Below, in pieces: positions 17,730 to 28,021 of a DNA stretch of 64,000 nt. Numbering within the stretch: position 1 is the stretch's first letter; each line of letters starts with the position of its first letter. The notes under the pieces were generated by a model, which saw nothing but the letters and a program-made list of their open reading frames with translations, did not search any database and was not told the origin of the DNA. The DNA is taken from contig NVUW01000008.1 of the NCBI GenBank assembly GCA_002733205.1, positions 1 to 64,000 of the forward strand, written 5' to 3'. The position numbers and the translations under genes were made by a program. Source of the stretch: Thalassobium sp. GTDB lineage: Bacteria > Pseudomonadota > Gammaproteobacteria > Pseudomonadales > Oceanobacteraceae.

Positions 17730-20700
17730 ATGTTATTTAAAAAATCCCCTCGGGCTTCTGAGTATTCAGGTCTGAAGTTAATACCAAAGCTGGGTGTCTT
17801 ATCTGCGGCTTTGTTACTCGCAAGTTGCGGTGCTGATGTATCCGATGAAACCGCCATGCAGGAAAGCCTGGAGGTATCGCTGGCGCAATGTGAAATCCTG
17901 CAATACGGTGTGGTCGGAATCGCTACTGATCCGGTGCTGGTAAACGGTGAAGAGGTAAACGCCTGCGTACTCAGTACCGATTTTGGCCATTTGCGTAACA
18001 GCCTTAATGCCAGAGGGACGATGAACAATATAACCCTGAAGGCCAGTTGGAATTATAAACCCCTGGTCTGGGTGCTGGATGGTGTGTACGAGTTTGGCGA
18101 AAGTAAAGAATACCGGACTTTGAATGATTTAATAGCTGATCGGAAAAACTTCAGCATTGGTTCTTCGGTGTCCAGTGTATATGCAAAGGAGAACACTGTA
18201 GTTATTGTTCATCGGAATGCTCAATTATCCGCTACGATTCAGTCGCTGGATGATAACCTCTCTGGCGGTGGTGAATGGGGGGGGGTAATTATCAATGGCA
18301 TTGGCTATTCACCAGAGTGCCCGGCCACCAGTAGCCCCGATGAGTTGTGCAATGTTAAAGGTGCTTTTGGTTACTATGGGGGTGTGAGTGCGGATACCAA
18401 TCTGATCGATTACGGAATGGTGCTCAATACCAGTACAGTATATGGCGCACCGGGTTTGTATTATGACAATGCCGTTATTGGTGAAGCGGGTGCAACGGCA
18501 GAAGTTGTGCTAGAAGGCTATGCGGGCGGTATTATCAATGCTGCTGTTACTGCTTATGCTCCTGCACTTGGGCAAATTGGCAGTGTGATTGGTTATTCAG
18601 GAAATACCGGGATCGAAATCCACGGCGGTAGTCTGAATCTGAACCGTGAAACCTTTACTGGCAGTTTACCAACGCCTTTTGTTACTCAGGCTGCGGGAAG
18701 TTCTGTTGAACTTAATGACTATGATGGGGAATTTTCTGCGCGTGTTCGACACGTTAATAATGTTACCGCAGTGAAGGTTAGTGGTGGCCATGTCGAGTTT
18801 ACCAATACTACTCTTTACGACCAGTACAATAAGGCGGGCAATGCGCTGGAATTGACTGGTGCTGCGAGGTTATCTGTTGATGATATGGTGATTCAGGGCT
18901 TTGATACCTGCCTGGCACCACAGGATTCGGCCAGTCAGATCAGTGTGGGGTCTGCTTTGTTTAACTGCAGCAACGTTACCAATAACACCAGTAATGCCCT
19001 GGCAGCCATTGCAGACGCGACCGATCTGATAACCGGTGCCGATGCCCTGCTCAGCTATATATGGGCAGTAGGTAATAGCAGCTTAAACTTTGCCAATGTT
19101 GAAGATCCGTCTCAGTTGGGTGCGGGTAATGCGAGTGTGTTGGGAGTTTATAGCCCGGCCATTCTTTTTCCCGAGTGTATGGGGGTCGGCACGCTGGCAG
19201 AAGATACTTTGGTTGTTGGTGGCATGCCGTATCAGATCTGTGATTTAACCAACGTTGACCAGTCAGCCACTTTGTACAGCAACTTCAGTATTGAGGGGCG
19301 TTTGGATAACGGCGGAAGACCTGACTATTATCCTAAAAATATTGCCTGGCGGATAAATGGCCAGGTGCAGGTCGGTACCGATTTTGCGCCACTCAACAGC
19401 GCTGAACGGGCTGCCGCATTAGCCAGTCCGGTGCAATTGACGCTGCCTGCTGGTACCACCTTGCTGGCTACCAGTAACAACGATTCCGAATTGCTTATTC
19501 AGCCTGATGCACGCTTGCGTGTTGCCGGCTCAGCAGACGCGCCGGTTGCTCTCGGTGTTGCCGGGCTGACCGCTGGCGATATTACTTCAGGCTGGCGCGG
19601 TATTACGGTTAATGGTGCTGACGATAGCGCTAAACAGCTGGATATTCAGTACCTGCGTCTGTATGACACTGGCGAAGATGGTCAGGCGGCATTCACCCTT
19701 AACGAGGTTGGAGCAGATTCGAACATTACCTATCTGGACATTTACGGTGCCGGAGCAGACGGCCTTAATATTAATGGCGGCGCTGCCAATTTTGATCATC
19801 TGGTGATGGCCAATATCGCAGGTGACCAGATTCAGTGGCAAAACGGCTATCAGGGAACCATAGAAACAGCCGTTATCAGTCCGGGAGACAACAGCACCGG
19901 TGCCGTGCTGCACGGTATTAACAATAACGCCGATTATGACGCTATGCCGCGTTCCCGCCCGGTTATCACCAATATCACCGCCGCTGGCTTTGGCTCTGCC
20001 AATACGGCCGTATTACTGGAACAGGGCACGGGTCTGCTGCTGTTTAACTCCGTGTTCTCCGAATTCGCTACCTGTCTGGATATTGACGATGCCGAAACCG
20101 CCGCATTACAAAGCAGTGATCCATTGGGAATTCTGTTTGATGGCGTGATATTCAGTTGTGAAAATACCCTGGCCAATGAATCCGAAAGTGGCGGTTACGA
20201 TTATGGCTATACCGTGGTTTCTGCCAGTGGTGTGGTTGAAGAAGATCCGGTTCTGAATACGGGTTACCTGATTACTGGCAACGTCAGCGTGAGTCTGGTG
20301 GATCTGAGTCATTACGCTGCTTTATTAGGTGATGCCTACCATCATCTGGGGGGCGGTGCTTATATCGGCGCAGTGGCAGATGATGGTGATAACTGGTACA
20401 GCAACTGGAGTGATTCGGTGGTTATTGCGCCGGACTCTGAGTGTAATGATCTGGGCATGATGGTGGGCGCTGATTTGTACTTAACGGATATCCGTTACAA
20501 GGTTTACGGTGACATAAACGGTGACGGCGTTGTCGAAAGCCGTTGGAATGACATTAATGGTAACGGCATTGAAGATGAGGGCGAGGTTGTTATTCAGGAG
20601 TATGGTTACGCCGCTCAGATTACCTGTCGTATTCTCGGGGGAACCTATACGGAAGACCGAACTCTGTCAAAATACACCGGATTAGCTGGTGAGGCTGTAG

Positions 20701-22196
20701 CATCAGCGATCGAAGCCGGTGAAACTGATATGACCTCGGTACTTGCTCCTGGCTACGTTGCCCTCGGTTCAAATGGGAACGACATTTACTGGGTCGATGA
20801 ACCTATTGTGCCGGTAGTGCCAACTACCTGGACGGTAAAAGGTGAAATTCATATTGGTGAGGGGCATCAACAAATAACTGACGTTGCTGCCGTTGCTGAT
20901 ATGAAAGCAAATCCGGTAACCCTGACGATTGATGCGGGCGTTGTGTTAACGGCGGAGTCTGAAAATAGTGTTCTGCATATTACCCGCGCGGGTTACCTTA
21001 ATATGCGTGGGGAAGCAGAATTTAAAGATCGTAATGATAATCCTGAAGATACTAAGGGTTATATCGAGCTGGATATTCCTCTGGTGATTGATGGCTTTGC
21101 CCGGCATAACCAGTGTCCGGAAGCAGCGACAGCAGAGGCGGGCACTCGAATCTGCAATATTCAGGGACAATATGGGTACTACGGCGGTTATGATAATGAC
21201 TTTGTGAATTTTGATATGCGGTATTTTTATCAAAATAGTACGCTTAGGCTGAATGCCACGGGGTCCGCTACTATTGATAATTCAATTTTTAGAAATTCTA
21301 CGGATGCAGGTGAAGAGTATACGGGGGTAGATCAGATTTCCATTGATGGTGGATCAACTAACTTCACCCATTTATACCAACAAAGTTCATCCGGTCACTG
21401 GGGAAGTTTTCTGTATTGGAATCATGGTTATCAGGGAACTTTACAATATATTTCAGCAAGCCCCTCTTTTCTTTATGGTTCATCGTATAGCCCTGACCCT
21501 GTCTTGATGGATGAGTCCGGTCAAATTCTTTACCCATTATTGCGTGGCGACAATGTGACGGATGCCGAGTTGCTGGAGGCTGGCTCATTGGTCGCTTTAC
21601 CAAGGTCTATGCCGACCATTGCGAATATGACGATTGGGATTTATGAGTTTGAGGAATATGAGCAGGTTAGTCCCGCAGTGGGATTGGGCAATGATACGGG
21701 TTTGTTTATATATAATAGCGCTTTTGGTACGTCGGAACGTTTTATGGATCGTGGCAGAAACTTTGATCTCTGCTTCTATATTGACGAAACCATTAAGCCT
21801 CAGCTTGATGATACGTTGGTAGTTAACAATCTCGCTGCTAATTGCAAGGAATTTTCAAACAATCCTGATGGTGGTGGTAGCTTAGTCGATTTGTTGGCAG
21901 TGAGTGACACTTCCAGCTTTAAGCATTACTACGCGGCATTAAGTGGTAAAGGACCAGGTAATTATGATGGTGGAGTTGTGCCTGGTGTGACAGCCCCTCC
22001 CAAACATAGTGATTATTATCCGGCTCCTGAAGTAATGAAAGGGCCTGATCTGATCTGGAACGATTCCACCGATGCTTGGCCTCTGAATTATTCCAGCTCA
22101 AAAACAGTAAATGCCAGTGTGATTGAAACTAATGGCTATATTGGGGCGTTTGACTATTCGTTGATTTTTAATTCCGGTACGGATATTACGGATTAG
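17730..22196 (+). CDS. Giant three-module lipoprotein, beta-helix-like
   Basis: 1488 aa. The ATG at 17730 is preferred (GGTGGA upstream); an in-frame ATG at 17685 overlaps the receptor gene. The lipobox LLLASC puts the lipid on C33, with G at +2, so outer-membrane sorting is expected. At least three related modules follow (about 55-480, 480-900, 900-1488). Each has a Cys pair near its start and beta-rich repeats of the L-x-I-x-x-G-A type. Modules 1 and 3 share a Cys-pair element ending FGYYGG / YGYYGG (about 197-218 and 1128-1153). DINGDG and DINGNG (about 928 and 941) are calcium-loop-like. The downstream 414-aa protein is a single-module relative. A surface-exposed partner of the receptor is a reasonable inference. 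Confidence 0.8.
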   Translation: MLFKKSPRASEYSGLKLIPKLGVLSAALLLASCGADVSDETAMQESLEVSLAQCEILQYGVVGIATDPVLVNGEEVNACVLSTDFGHLRNSLNARGTMNNITLKASWNYKPLVWVLDGVYEFGESKEYRTLNDLIADRKNFSIGSSVSSVYAKENTVVIVHRNAQLSATIQSLDDNLSGGGEWGGVIINGIGYSPECPATSSPDELCNVKGAFGYYGGVSADTNLIDYGMVLNTSTVYGAPGLYYDNAVIGEAGATAEVVLEGYAGGIINAAVTAYAPALGQIGSVIGYSGNTGIEIHGGSLNLNRETFTGSLPTPFVTQAAGSSVELNDYDGEFSARVRHVNNVTAVKVSGGHVEFTNTTLYDQYNKAGNALELTGAARLSVDDMVIQGFDTCLAPQDSASQISVGSALFNCSNVTNNTSNALAAIADATDLITGADALLSYIWAVGNSSLNFANVEDPSQLGAGNASVLGVYSPAILFPECMGVGTLAEDTLVVGGMPYQICDLTNVDQSATLYSNFSIEGRLDNGGRPDYYPKNIAWRINGQVQVGTDFAPLNSAERAAALASPVQLTLPAGTTLLATSNNDSELLIQPDARLRVAGSADAPVALGVAGLTAGDITSGWRGITVNGADDSAKQLDIQYLRLYDTGEDGQAAFTLNEVGADSNITYLDIYGAGADGLNINGGAANFDHLVMANIAGDQIQWQNGYQGTIETAVISPGDNSTGAVLHGINNNADYDAMPRSRPVITNITAAGFGSANTAVLLEQGTGLLLFNSVFSEFATCLDIDDAETAALQSSDPLGILFDGVIFSCENTLANESESGGYDYGYTVVSASGVVEEDPVLNTGYLITGNVSVSLVDLSHYAALLGDAYHHLGGGAYIGAVADDGDNWYSNWSDSVVIAPDSECNDLGMMVGADLYLTDIRYKVYGDINGDGVVESRWNDINGNGIEDEGEVVIQEYGYAAQITCRILGGTYTEDRTLSKYTGLAGEAVASAIEAGETDMTSVLAPGYVALGSNGNDIYWVDEPIVPVVPTTWTVKGEIHIGEGHQQITDVAAVADMKANPVTLTIDAGVVLTAESENSVLHITRAGYLNMRGEAEFKDRNDNPEDTKGYIELDIPLVIDGFARHNQCPEAATAEAGTRICNIQGQYGYYGGYDNDFVNFDMRYFYQNSTLRLNATGSATIDNSIFRNSTDAGEEYTGVDQISIDGGSTNFTHLYQQSSSGHWGSFLYWNHGYQGTLQYISASPSFLYGSSYSPDPVLMDESGQILYPLLRGDNVTDAELLEAGSLVALPRSMPTIANMTIGIYEFEEYEQVSPAVGLGNDTGLFIYNSAFGTSERFMDRGRNFDLCFYIDETIKPQLDDTLVVNNLAANCKEFSNNPDGGGSLVDLLAVSDTSSFKHYYAALSGKGPGNYDGGVVPGVTAPPKHSDYYPAPEVMKGPDLIWNDSTDAWPLNYSSSKTVNASVIETNGYIGAFDYSLIFNSGTDITD

Positions 22197-22229
22197 ATTC
22201 AATTTTTTAGTCAGTTAGTTTTTAATTTT

Positions 22230-22253
22230 AAGGGAGCTTTTGCTCCCTTTTTT
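22230..22253 (+). terminator. Rho-independent terminator after the lipoprotein gene
   Basis: AGGGAGC-TTTT-GCTCCCT is followed by a T run, 35 bp past the stop. It separates the receptor/lipoprotein operon from the next gene, which must have its own promoter. Confidence 0.9.
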
Positions 22254-22632
22254 GTTAACTAAATTTAATGTCGGTGTTTTTTTAATAAAATTATTTAAAG
22301 TTTTGTTAATTTAAATTGATGGTGAATTTCTTTTTTCTTTCGATGGTTTTCTATACTTTTGATTTTAAAGAAGTTTTGTTTGAATGTTACAGATGGGTTA
22401 ATTATTAATAATTATGGATTATTAGATTGATGGTGATGCTGTTTTAAAAATATTAAAGTGAAACATTCTGGTCATTCCTTCTTGGTACTGTTTGTTTGCT
22501 CCTTGTGAGTATTTTATTGGATAGATAATCCAATATTTTGGGTGATAATTTACATCACTATCTTCGATCGATAATGTTTGTATTCAGTTTTTGCAAACCT
22601 AATACATGGAAATACATTGCTGGAGATTGAAA
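22254..22632 (+). promoter_or_regulatory. AT-rich leader with a 16-bp palindrome
   Basis: About 380 bp without a gene, strongly AT-rich. It holds a perfect 16-bp palindrome TAATTATTAATAATTA at 22399-22414 and several GATAAT-like words nearer the gene. I find no recognisable riboswitch. It must contain the promoter of the 414-aa secreted protein; the palindrome may be an operator (a Fur-type site is possible but the match is poor). Confidence 0.4.
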
Positions 22633-23877
22633 ATGAAAAAGATCCTTTTAGCGTCGGCATTAACTGTAGCATCTGCAAGCGCTTTTGCTTCTGATGGCTA
22701 CTGCACTGATGTAGGTTCTGTTGCTGATTATTCCTATAGCTGGAATGGTACCAACTACGTTTTATGTGAACTGCCTGCGTCTATTACTACAGATGTAACG
22801 TTGTTTAATGGTATAGATTTAGATGAGAAGGCTCCTGTCCTGTGGTCGCTGCCGGGTATTGTAACGGTGGGTGATGGTTATGTGCAGAATACCAGTTACG
22901 CTGCGGCTAACCATTCTGTACTGACCATTGAAACGGGTGTTAATGTGATCGCCACCGCCAATAATGCGGCTCTGGTGATTGCCCGTGGTGCAAAAATTAA
23001 TGCCGTTGGTACTGCCAGCAACCCTATCGTGTTCTCCAGTGCCGATGAAAACTTCACCGGTGAAGGCGAGTGGGGCGGTGTGATTCTGTCTGGTTATGGT
23101 GTGGCTAACGAATGTACTTCCGGTGACACTTGTCTGATGGAAGGTATTTCCAGCAATTACTATTTCGGTTCCGGCAGCAGCAGTAAAGCAGCTAACGAAA
23201 CAGGCAGTGGCACCATGAGCTATGTTGCCATTACCGAAGGTGGTACCGAAATTAACGTAAATGATCCGGATGATGTTGCCAACGGCGGTAATGAAATCAA
23301 TGGTCTGACGCTGTACGGTGTAACGTCGTCCACCACGATCAACAACATCCATGTAAACGAAAACCTGGATGATGGTATCGAGTTCTTTGGTGGTGACGTG
23401 GCTGTGTCAAACCTCTGGCTGACCTGTAACGGTGATGACAGTGTGGATTGGGACTACGGTTTCCACGGTTCTATCACCAATGTGTACATTGAGCAGGGCG
23501 ATAAGAACGGTGCTGCCGACCATGCATTCGAACTGGCCGGTAACCCGAATAACTACGCAGCCACTCCGCTGGCAACGGCTTCTGTTGAAGGTGCGTATGT
23601 CGAGTTTGTTGGTGACAATGCCAATGCCGATACTGACTTCGTTTTCAAGCTGAAAGAAGGTACTGACGGTTACTTCAATAATATTGTGGTAACCGGTTAC
23701 AACACGGTTTCTACCCAGGATTGTGATGCTATCAGTTCCACTAATATCAGTTCAGCTGATTTCGGTACTATGAGCGTTGATTGCTCTGTTGTTGATGCAA
23801 TGACTTTCTCTGCAACAGGCCCTTCTTCGTTCACCAAAGCAACTACCTTCTGGGCGGCTGCTCCTGCCTGTAACTAA
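22633..23877 (+). CDS. Secreted single-module relative of the giant lipoprotein
   Basis: 414 aa. The start is the ATG at 22633 (GGAG seven nt upstream; an in-frame ATG at 22606 is less likely). A signal peptide (MKKILLASALTVASASAFAS) is cleaved near residue 20, and there is no lipobox. A Cys pair near the N-terminus is followed by LTIETGVNVIATANNAALVI-type beta-helix rungs and GEWGGVILSGYG. A second Cys pair follows (NECTSGDTC), then NGLTLYGV, DDGIEFFGG and DDSVDWDYGFHG. These last motifs mark a family often found beside TonB receptors in proteobacteria and Bacteroidetes; its function is not known to me. It has its own terminator. Confidence 0.8.
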   Translation: MKKILLASALTVASASAFASDGYCTDVGSVADYSYSWNGTNYVLCELPASITTDVTLFNGIDLDEKAPVLWSLPGIVTVGDGYVQNTSYAAANHSVLTIETGVNVIATANNAALVIARGAKINAVGTASNPIVFSSADENFTGEGEWGGVILSGYGVANECTSGDTCLMEGISSNYYFGSGSSSKAANETGSGTMSYVAITEGGTEINVNDPDDVANGGNEINGLTLYGVTSSTTINNIHVNENLDDGIEFFGGDVAVSNLWLTCNGDDSVDWDYGFHGSITNVYIEQGDKNGAADHAFELAGNPNNYAATPLATASVEGAYVEFVGDNANADTDFVFKLKEGTDGYFNNIVVTGYNTVSTQDCDAISSTNISSADFGTMSVDCSVVDAMTFSATGPSSFTKATTFWAAAPACN

Positions 23878-23900
23878 AACCGGATAGTTTTCAGGTTTTC

Positions 23901-23935
23901 AGGCCCATGCTGCAAAGTATGGGCCTTTTATTTTA
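23901..23935 (+). terminator. Rho-independent terminator
   Basis: AGGCCCAT (23901-23908) pairs with ATGGGCCT (23919-23926), followed by TTTATTTT. It ends the 414-aa protein gene in the convergent gap before the second receptor. Confidence 0.85.
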
Positions 23936-23992
23936 AGCTTCAGGCTATTTATTGTCTGAATAAAAGAGAAAGAGAAGAAAAAAGAAATAAAG

Positions 23993-26900
23993 CTATTCAA
24001 AGTCGACGTTGATACTCAGCAGAAACTCCCGCCCGGTACGGTAATCAAGGTAATGGTAATCACCCTGAAGATAACGGTGCGCTGTGTTCAGCATATTATT
24101 GATGCTGAACGTTAGCTGGCCTGGGTGTATCCGGTAATTCCAGCTGAAATCGAGATGATTTCTCGACTGCTGATAGACGGCCGGCAAATCTGGCTGGTCG
24201 CTGGTAATATAAAGTTGAGTGCCGCTGCGCTTGCCTGTCAGACTCAGTGTCTGGTTAAGGCCAGGCATATACTGCAATCTTAAGGCCGCAATATACTCAG
24301 GCTGTCCCTGTAATGGCCGATGATTTTTCGGTTTTTCTTCCGCATCGTCAGAATAATCAGAAGCATCGGAACCGCTGACCTGTGAGTGAATTCTGGCATA
24401 GCGCCCGGATAGCTTTATGTGTTGGTTGCGGCCAATGTTCAGACGATAATCGGCTTCCAGTTCCAGGCCACGAACATTACCCTGACCACTGTTACGGTAG
24501 CTGTAATTGCTGTAGGTTGCGCTGTCCGTCGCTTCGCTGTTATCTGTGAATGCTCCTTCAATCGGCTGGCGGATTCGTTTCAGGTATAAGGCTGCCCCCA
24601 GCTCCAGCCCGGAAACATTTTGCCATTGCCAGGATAAATCCCAGTTATGAACGTCGGAACTGTGTAATCGTGGGTTGCCGATTGTTTTTGTGCGGGTGTC
24701 GAGATCTTCGTAGACGACAGGCAGTATTTCGTTAAAGCGTGGCCAGACAACCGTTTGACGGTAATTCAGCCAGATTCGCTGCTGAGGTGGCTGAAAGCCA
24801 ATGGCGATTGAGGGTAGCCAGCGGGTGCCGTCTTCAAGTTTTTTGTTGTCTTCCGGCAGGGCGTCCCAGAGTTCTGCCTGCAGGGTATTTTGTTCATAGC
24901 GCAAACCACTGATCAGACGCCAGTGTTCGTTAAGATCAAGATCGTTAAGCAGATAGGATGCCTGATTCTCTTGTGTTGCGCGGTAAAAATGGCCGTTTAA
25001 TCCGATATCCTGCTCAGGCTCCAGCAGGGTATCCTGCAAAATAAAGCCGGGCATCTGGCTGTCTCCGGTAATGCGCTCTGCGGTGAGAATGTCGCTGGGG
25101 TTGGTTTGCTCCATAATCTGCCCATTGCTGGTCAGATCTTTACTGCCGGTAAAACCGTACAGCAAATTGTAGCCTTCGCGATTTTTAACACTGTTTTCCC
25201 AGCCGGTTTTTAACTCACCGGTCAGTAACGCGTCCCCGAGATCAATGCCGTATAGGTGACTGAAATGTAAACCGTAAGAATCGCTTTGCTGCTCCATATA
25301 ACGCCAGCCAATACTGGCTGTCGATGGTAATAGCTGTAGCCTGTAGTTACTTTCTTCTGACACCGAAAAATAGCGATAATCCAGATCGTGCGGACGGTTG
25401 TATTCCGTAGTGCTTTTACTGATCTGCCAGTTCAGCGTGGTTAATGGTGTGAATTTATGCAATCCATAGAGCTGGTGTAACAGTAGGCTTCGTTCTGTCC
25501 AGTGGATCAGGTTTCGTCGGTAGGCGGTTTCTGTATTGATATTCTGTTCGTTTTTGCCCTGTGTTTCTATCAGCTCACCGTGGTGAGTACCCTGGTGCAG
25601 GTAAAGGGTATTAAATCCGAGGTATTGCTGGTCCGAAATATTTAATCCCAGCGCAGCCAGGGTATTAATGTCGGACGTGTGTTCACTGCGTTTATGTCGG
25701 GAGTCTTCGTGATGAAAATCACTGGACGCGCCGGAGTAGCCCGTCCCTGTACTGTAACTGGTGGAACGGATAAGGCTGTGCTGCCAGCGATCACGTACAC
25801 TGGCAGACAGCGTTCCACCCCAGCGTATGTTCTGATACTGCCCGGTCGTGCCGGTGCTCAGTTCCAGACTGCCGCTGTTTTTGCTTTTCGTCCGATATAG
25901 CCCCATATCACCGACAATGGCTTCTCCTGCCTGCTCACGCTGTTGCGCTGACAGCGTATCGACGCCACCCGTACGGGCATTGTCAAAAAGAAGCGACGGA
26001 ATAGCCTGACGGCCATCACCAAATCCGTAACGGTTGGCCGATGTCTGGGAGCCCTGAAGAACCGTGCTGTGGTTACTGTGTGGACGCCAGATAGCGCTGG
26101 CTGTGAGCTGAGCATACGCCTGCTTGGGTAACTGCATGGTATTCAGGCTGACAATACCAGCGCTGGCCTGACCGGGAGCATCGGCATAGACCGATTTTCT
26201 GAGGTTGATACTGTTGAGAATACCCAGTGGAATAAAATCCAGAGGAAAGTTCTGGCCGGAGGGATCAAGACTGGGAAGCTCACCGCCATTTATCCGGATT
26301 GATTGATAACGGCCCGTCATCCCGCGGATGATCGCGTAGCGGTTATCTTCTATTTTAACTCCGGCTGTCAGCTCCAGTGCTGAGGATAATGTATAAATTC
26401 CTGCTTCACGGAGCTGACGGGTATTAATGCTCAGTTCTGTTGGGCCGGTAAGTTCATTGAGCGGGCGTGGTTGTATTTCTGCTGCACTGTCAGCGGTTAC
26501 AATTAACTCTTCAGGACTTATTGTATGAGCTTCATCATCGTTGTTACGCGAATATTCTGTGGTTGTTTGGCGAATAATAATGGTGTCGCCGAGAAGGTCG
26601 TATTCAAGCTCTGTATCTTGCAGAAGCTGTTCCAATAGCTGAACCAAAGAATAACAGCCTTCGATTTCTGCTGTGCGTTTATCGGCCAGTAAGGCTTCCG
26701 GCACAACGATTAAAAAATGAAAATAACGGGCAGCTGACTGCAATGCATGACTCAATGAATCTTCAGTAATCTGCACGATCTGTTTGGGTGGAATACAGCT
26801 GGCAGTTTCTCCGGAGCCGGAATTTTTGTGGGAGTACTGCCTGGTATTTGATTGTCCGGTATTTAGCTGATCAGAGTATGAAGGCTCAGCATGTAATGGC

Positions 26901-27001
26901 TCAGCGCAGAATATGCCGCAGAGCCATAGCAGCAGTAGTACAGGGTAGCGCTGGGTCTGGCTCATGCCAGCTGCATCATTATATCTTCCCTGCCTTATCA
27001 T
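23993..27001 (-). CDS. TonB-dependent receptor with STN signalling domain
   Basis: Up to 1002 aa. The start is uncertain: ATG 27001, or ATG 26965 which directly precedes the signal peptide (MSQTQRYPVLLLLWLCGIF); neither has a strong ribosome-binding site. An STN domain at about 73-145 interacts with FecR. The TonB box EELIVTA is at 165-171. The plug contains NRYAIIRGMTGRYQSIRING, closely matching the plug of the receptor at 14414-17695. The barrel ends SINVDFE. Downstream of fecI-fecR on the same strand, it is the signalling receptor of the system. In size and architecture it resembles FecA-type transducers. Confidence 0.88.
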   Translation of the reverse strand: MIRQGRYNDAAGMSQTQRYPVLLLLWLCGIFCAEPLHAEPSYSDQLNTGQSNTRQYSHKNSGSGETASCIPPKQIVQITEDSLSHALQSAARYFHFLIVVPEALLADKRTAEIEGCYSLVQLLEQLLQDTELEYDLLGDTIIIRQTTTEYSRNNDDEAHTISPEELIVTADSAAEIQPRPLNELTGPTELSINTRQLREAGIYTLSSALELTAGVKIEDNRYAIIRGMTGRYQSIRINGGELPSLDPSGQNFPLDFIPLGILNSINLRKSVYADAPGQASAGIVSLNTMQLPKQAYAQLTASAIWRPHSNHSTVLQGSQTSANRYGFGDGRQAIPSLLFDNARTGGVDTLSAQQREQAGEAIVGDMGLYRTKSKNSGSLELSTGTTGQYQNIRWGGTLSASVRDRWQHSLIRSTSYSTGTGYSGASSDFHHEDSRHKRSEHTSDINTLAALGLNISDQQYLGFNTLYLHQGTHHGELIETQGKNEQNINTETAYRRNLIHWTERSLLLHQLYGLHKFTPLTTLNWQISKSTTEYNRPHDLDYRYFSVSEESNYRLQLLPSTASIGWRYMEQQSDSYGLHFSHLYGIDLGDALLTGELKTGWENSVKNREGYNLLYGFTGSKDLTSNGQIMEQTNPSDILTAERITGDSQMPGFILQDTLLEPEQDIGLNGHFYRATQENQASYLLNDLDLNEHWRLISGLRYEQNTLQAELWDALPEDNKKLEDGTRWLPSIAIGFQPPQQRIWLNYRQTVVWPRFNEILPVVYEDLDTRTKTIGNPRLHSSDVHNWDLSWQWQNVSGLELGAALYLKRIRQPIEGAFTDNSEATDSATYSNYSYRNSGQGNVRGLELEADYRLNIGRNQHIKLSGRYARIHSQVSGSDASDYSDDAEEKPKNHRPLQGQPEYIAALRLQYMPGLNQTLSLTGKRSGTQLYITSDQPDLPAVYQQSRNHLDFSWNYRIHPGQLTFSINNMLNTAHRYLQGDYHYLDYRTGREFLLSINVDFE

Positions 27002-27025
27002 CTGCTTAACCTGAAGGCATTCTGA

Positions 27026-28021
27026 TTACCTGCTGATAAAGGTTATTCCATTCTGTTCGGATATTGTTAACTGGTAGGCTGAGGTAATCAGCTGCAGATT
27101 CTTTTCCGTATCGTCCAGTCTGAAAGTGCCTGATACCGGCAAGTTACCGATGCTTGGATGGATTCCGACGGCCGTATTCCGGTATCGGTTCAGTTCATCA
27201 ATGATGTCTGCCAGCGGCATATTATCCGCTTCGAGAATATTCTGTTGCCAGTCACGGTAAGAGGTCAGGTCGAATGTCTCTACCGGACCATGTCCATTTG
27301 CCCGGATCAGAGCCCGTTGTCCTGCCGTGAGGATGACGCGTTTGTTGCCTGCCTGCAGCGGGGCCACTTCAACCCGGCCTTCAAGAACTGTTAACTCGGT
27401 GCTGTCGCGTCGCTGATCAACATTAAACACCGTGCCCAGCGCTTGCAAAGTGGCATGGCGGGTTTCGACAACGAAAGGCCGTGCCGGATCTTTACTGACG
27501 TTGAATTGAGCCTCACCCTCAACCAGATCGATGTGCCGTTCAGCGGCGCTGTATTTAACCAGCAGTTGACTGGCTGCGCTGATGTCAAGGCGCGAACCGT
27601 CATCCAGTAGCTGGTGAGCGGTTTGCAGTTTCTGAGTATTGAAATATACCGGTTGTGAAACATCGCCGCTGCGAAACAGCAGAATGCCAAGGGTAAGAAC
27701 GACCGATGCAGCGATGCTTCCGTACCATAATGTGCTGCATTTATGGTCAGGTGTCTGGCGGTTCTGCTGGCTTTTCTGCTGACGGTTCTGTTGATTTGTT
27801 TCGTACTGTTTCAGTGCCGCAGTAAAACAATCATCATTCCAGATTGCATCCAGAGCATCAGCCTCCTGGCGACGCTCAGGTTTTTTATCCAGCCAGACTT
27901 CGGTTTCAGAGGTCTGCTCAGCTGCACTTTGTTCGTATTTTTCATGCAGAACCCATTGGCTGATTTTCTCTCTTTCAGAATCACCCAGGATATTCTGTTT
28001 TGATATCAGTCTTAAAACCAC
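27026..28021 (-). CDS. FecR-family anti-sigma/signal transducer
   Basis: 331 aa. A cytoplasmic N-terminal domain (about 10-95, with WLDKKPERRQEADALDAIW) is followed by one membrane helix (about 100-117, STLWYGSIAASVVLTLGILL). The periplasmic FecR domain follows (VYFNTQKLQTAHQLLDDGSR, LVEGEAQFNV, TVLEGRVEV) and ends in an STN-like module (RYRNTAVGIHPSIGNLPVSG). It relays receptor occupancy to the ECF sigma factor. Its start overlaps the sigma gene by 10 bp, indicating coupling. Confidence 0.93.
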   Translation of the reverse strand: MVLRLISKQNILGDSEREKISQWVLHEKYEQSAAEQTSETEVWLDKKPERRQEADALDAIWNDDCFTAALKQYETNQQNRQQKSQQNRQTPDHKCSTLWYGSIAASVVLTLGILLFRSGDVSQPVYFNTQKLQTAHQLLDDGSRLDISAASQLLVKYSAAERHIDLVEGEAQFNVSKDPARPFVVETRHATLQALGTVFNVDQRRDSTELTVLEGRVEVAPLQAGNKRVILTAGQRALIRANGHGPVETFDLTSYRDWQQNILEADNMPLADIIDELNRYRNTAVGIHPSIGNLPVSGTFRLDDTEKNLQLITSAYQLTISEQNGITFISR

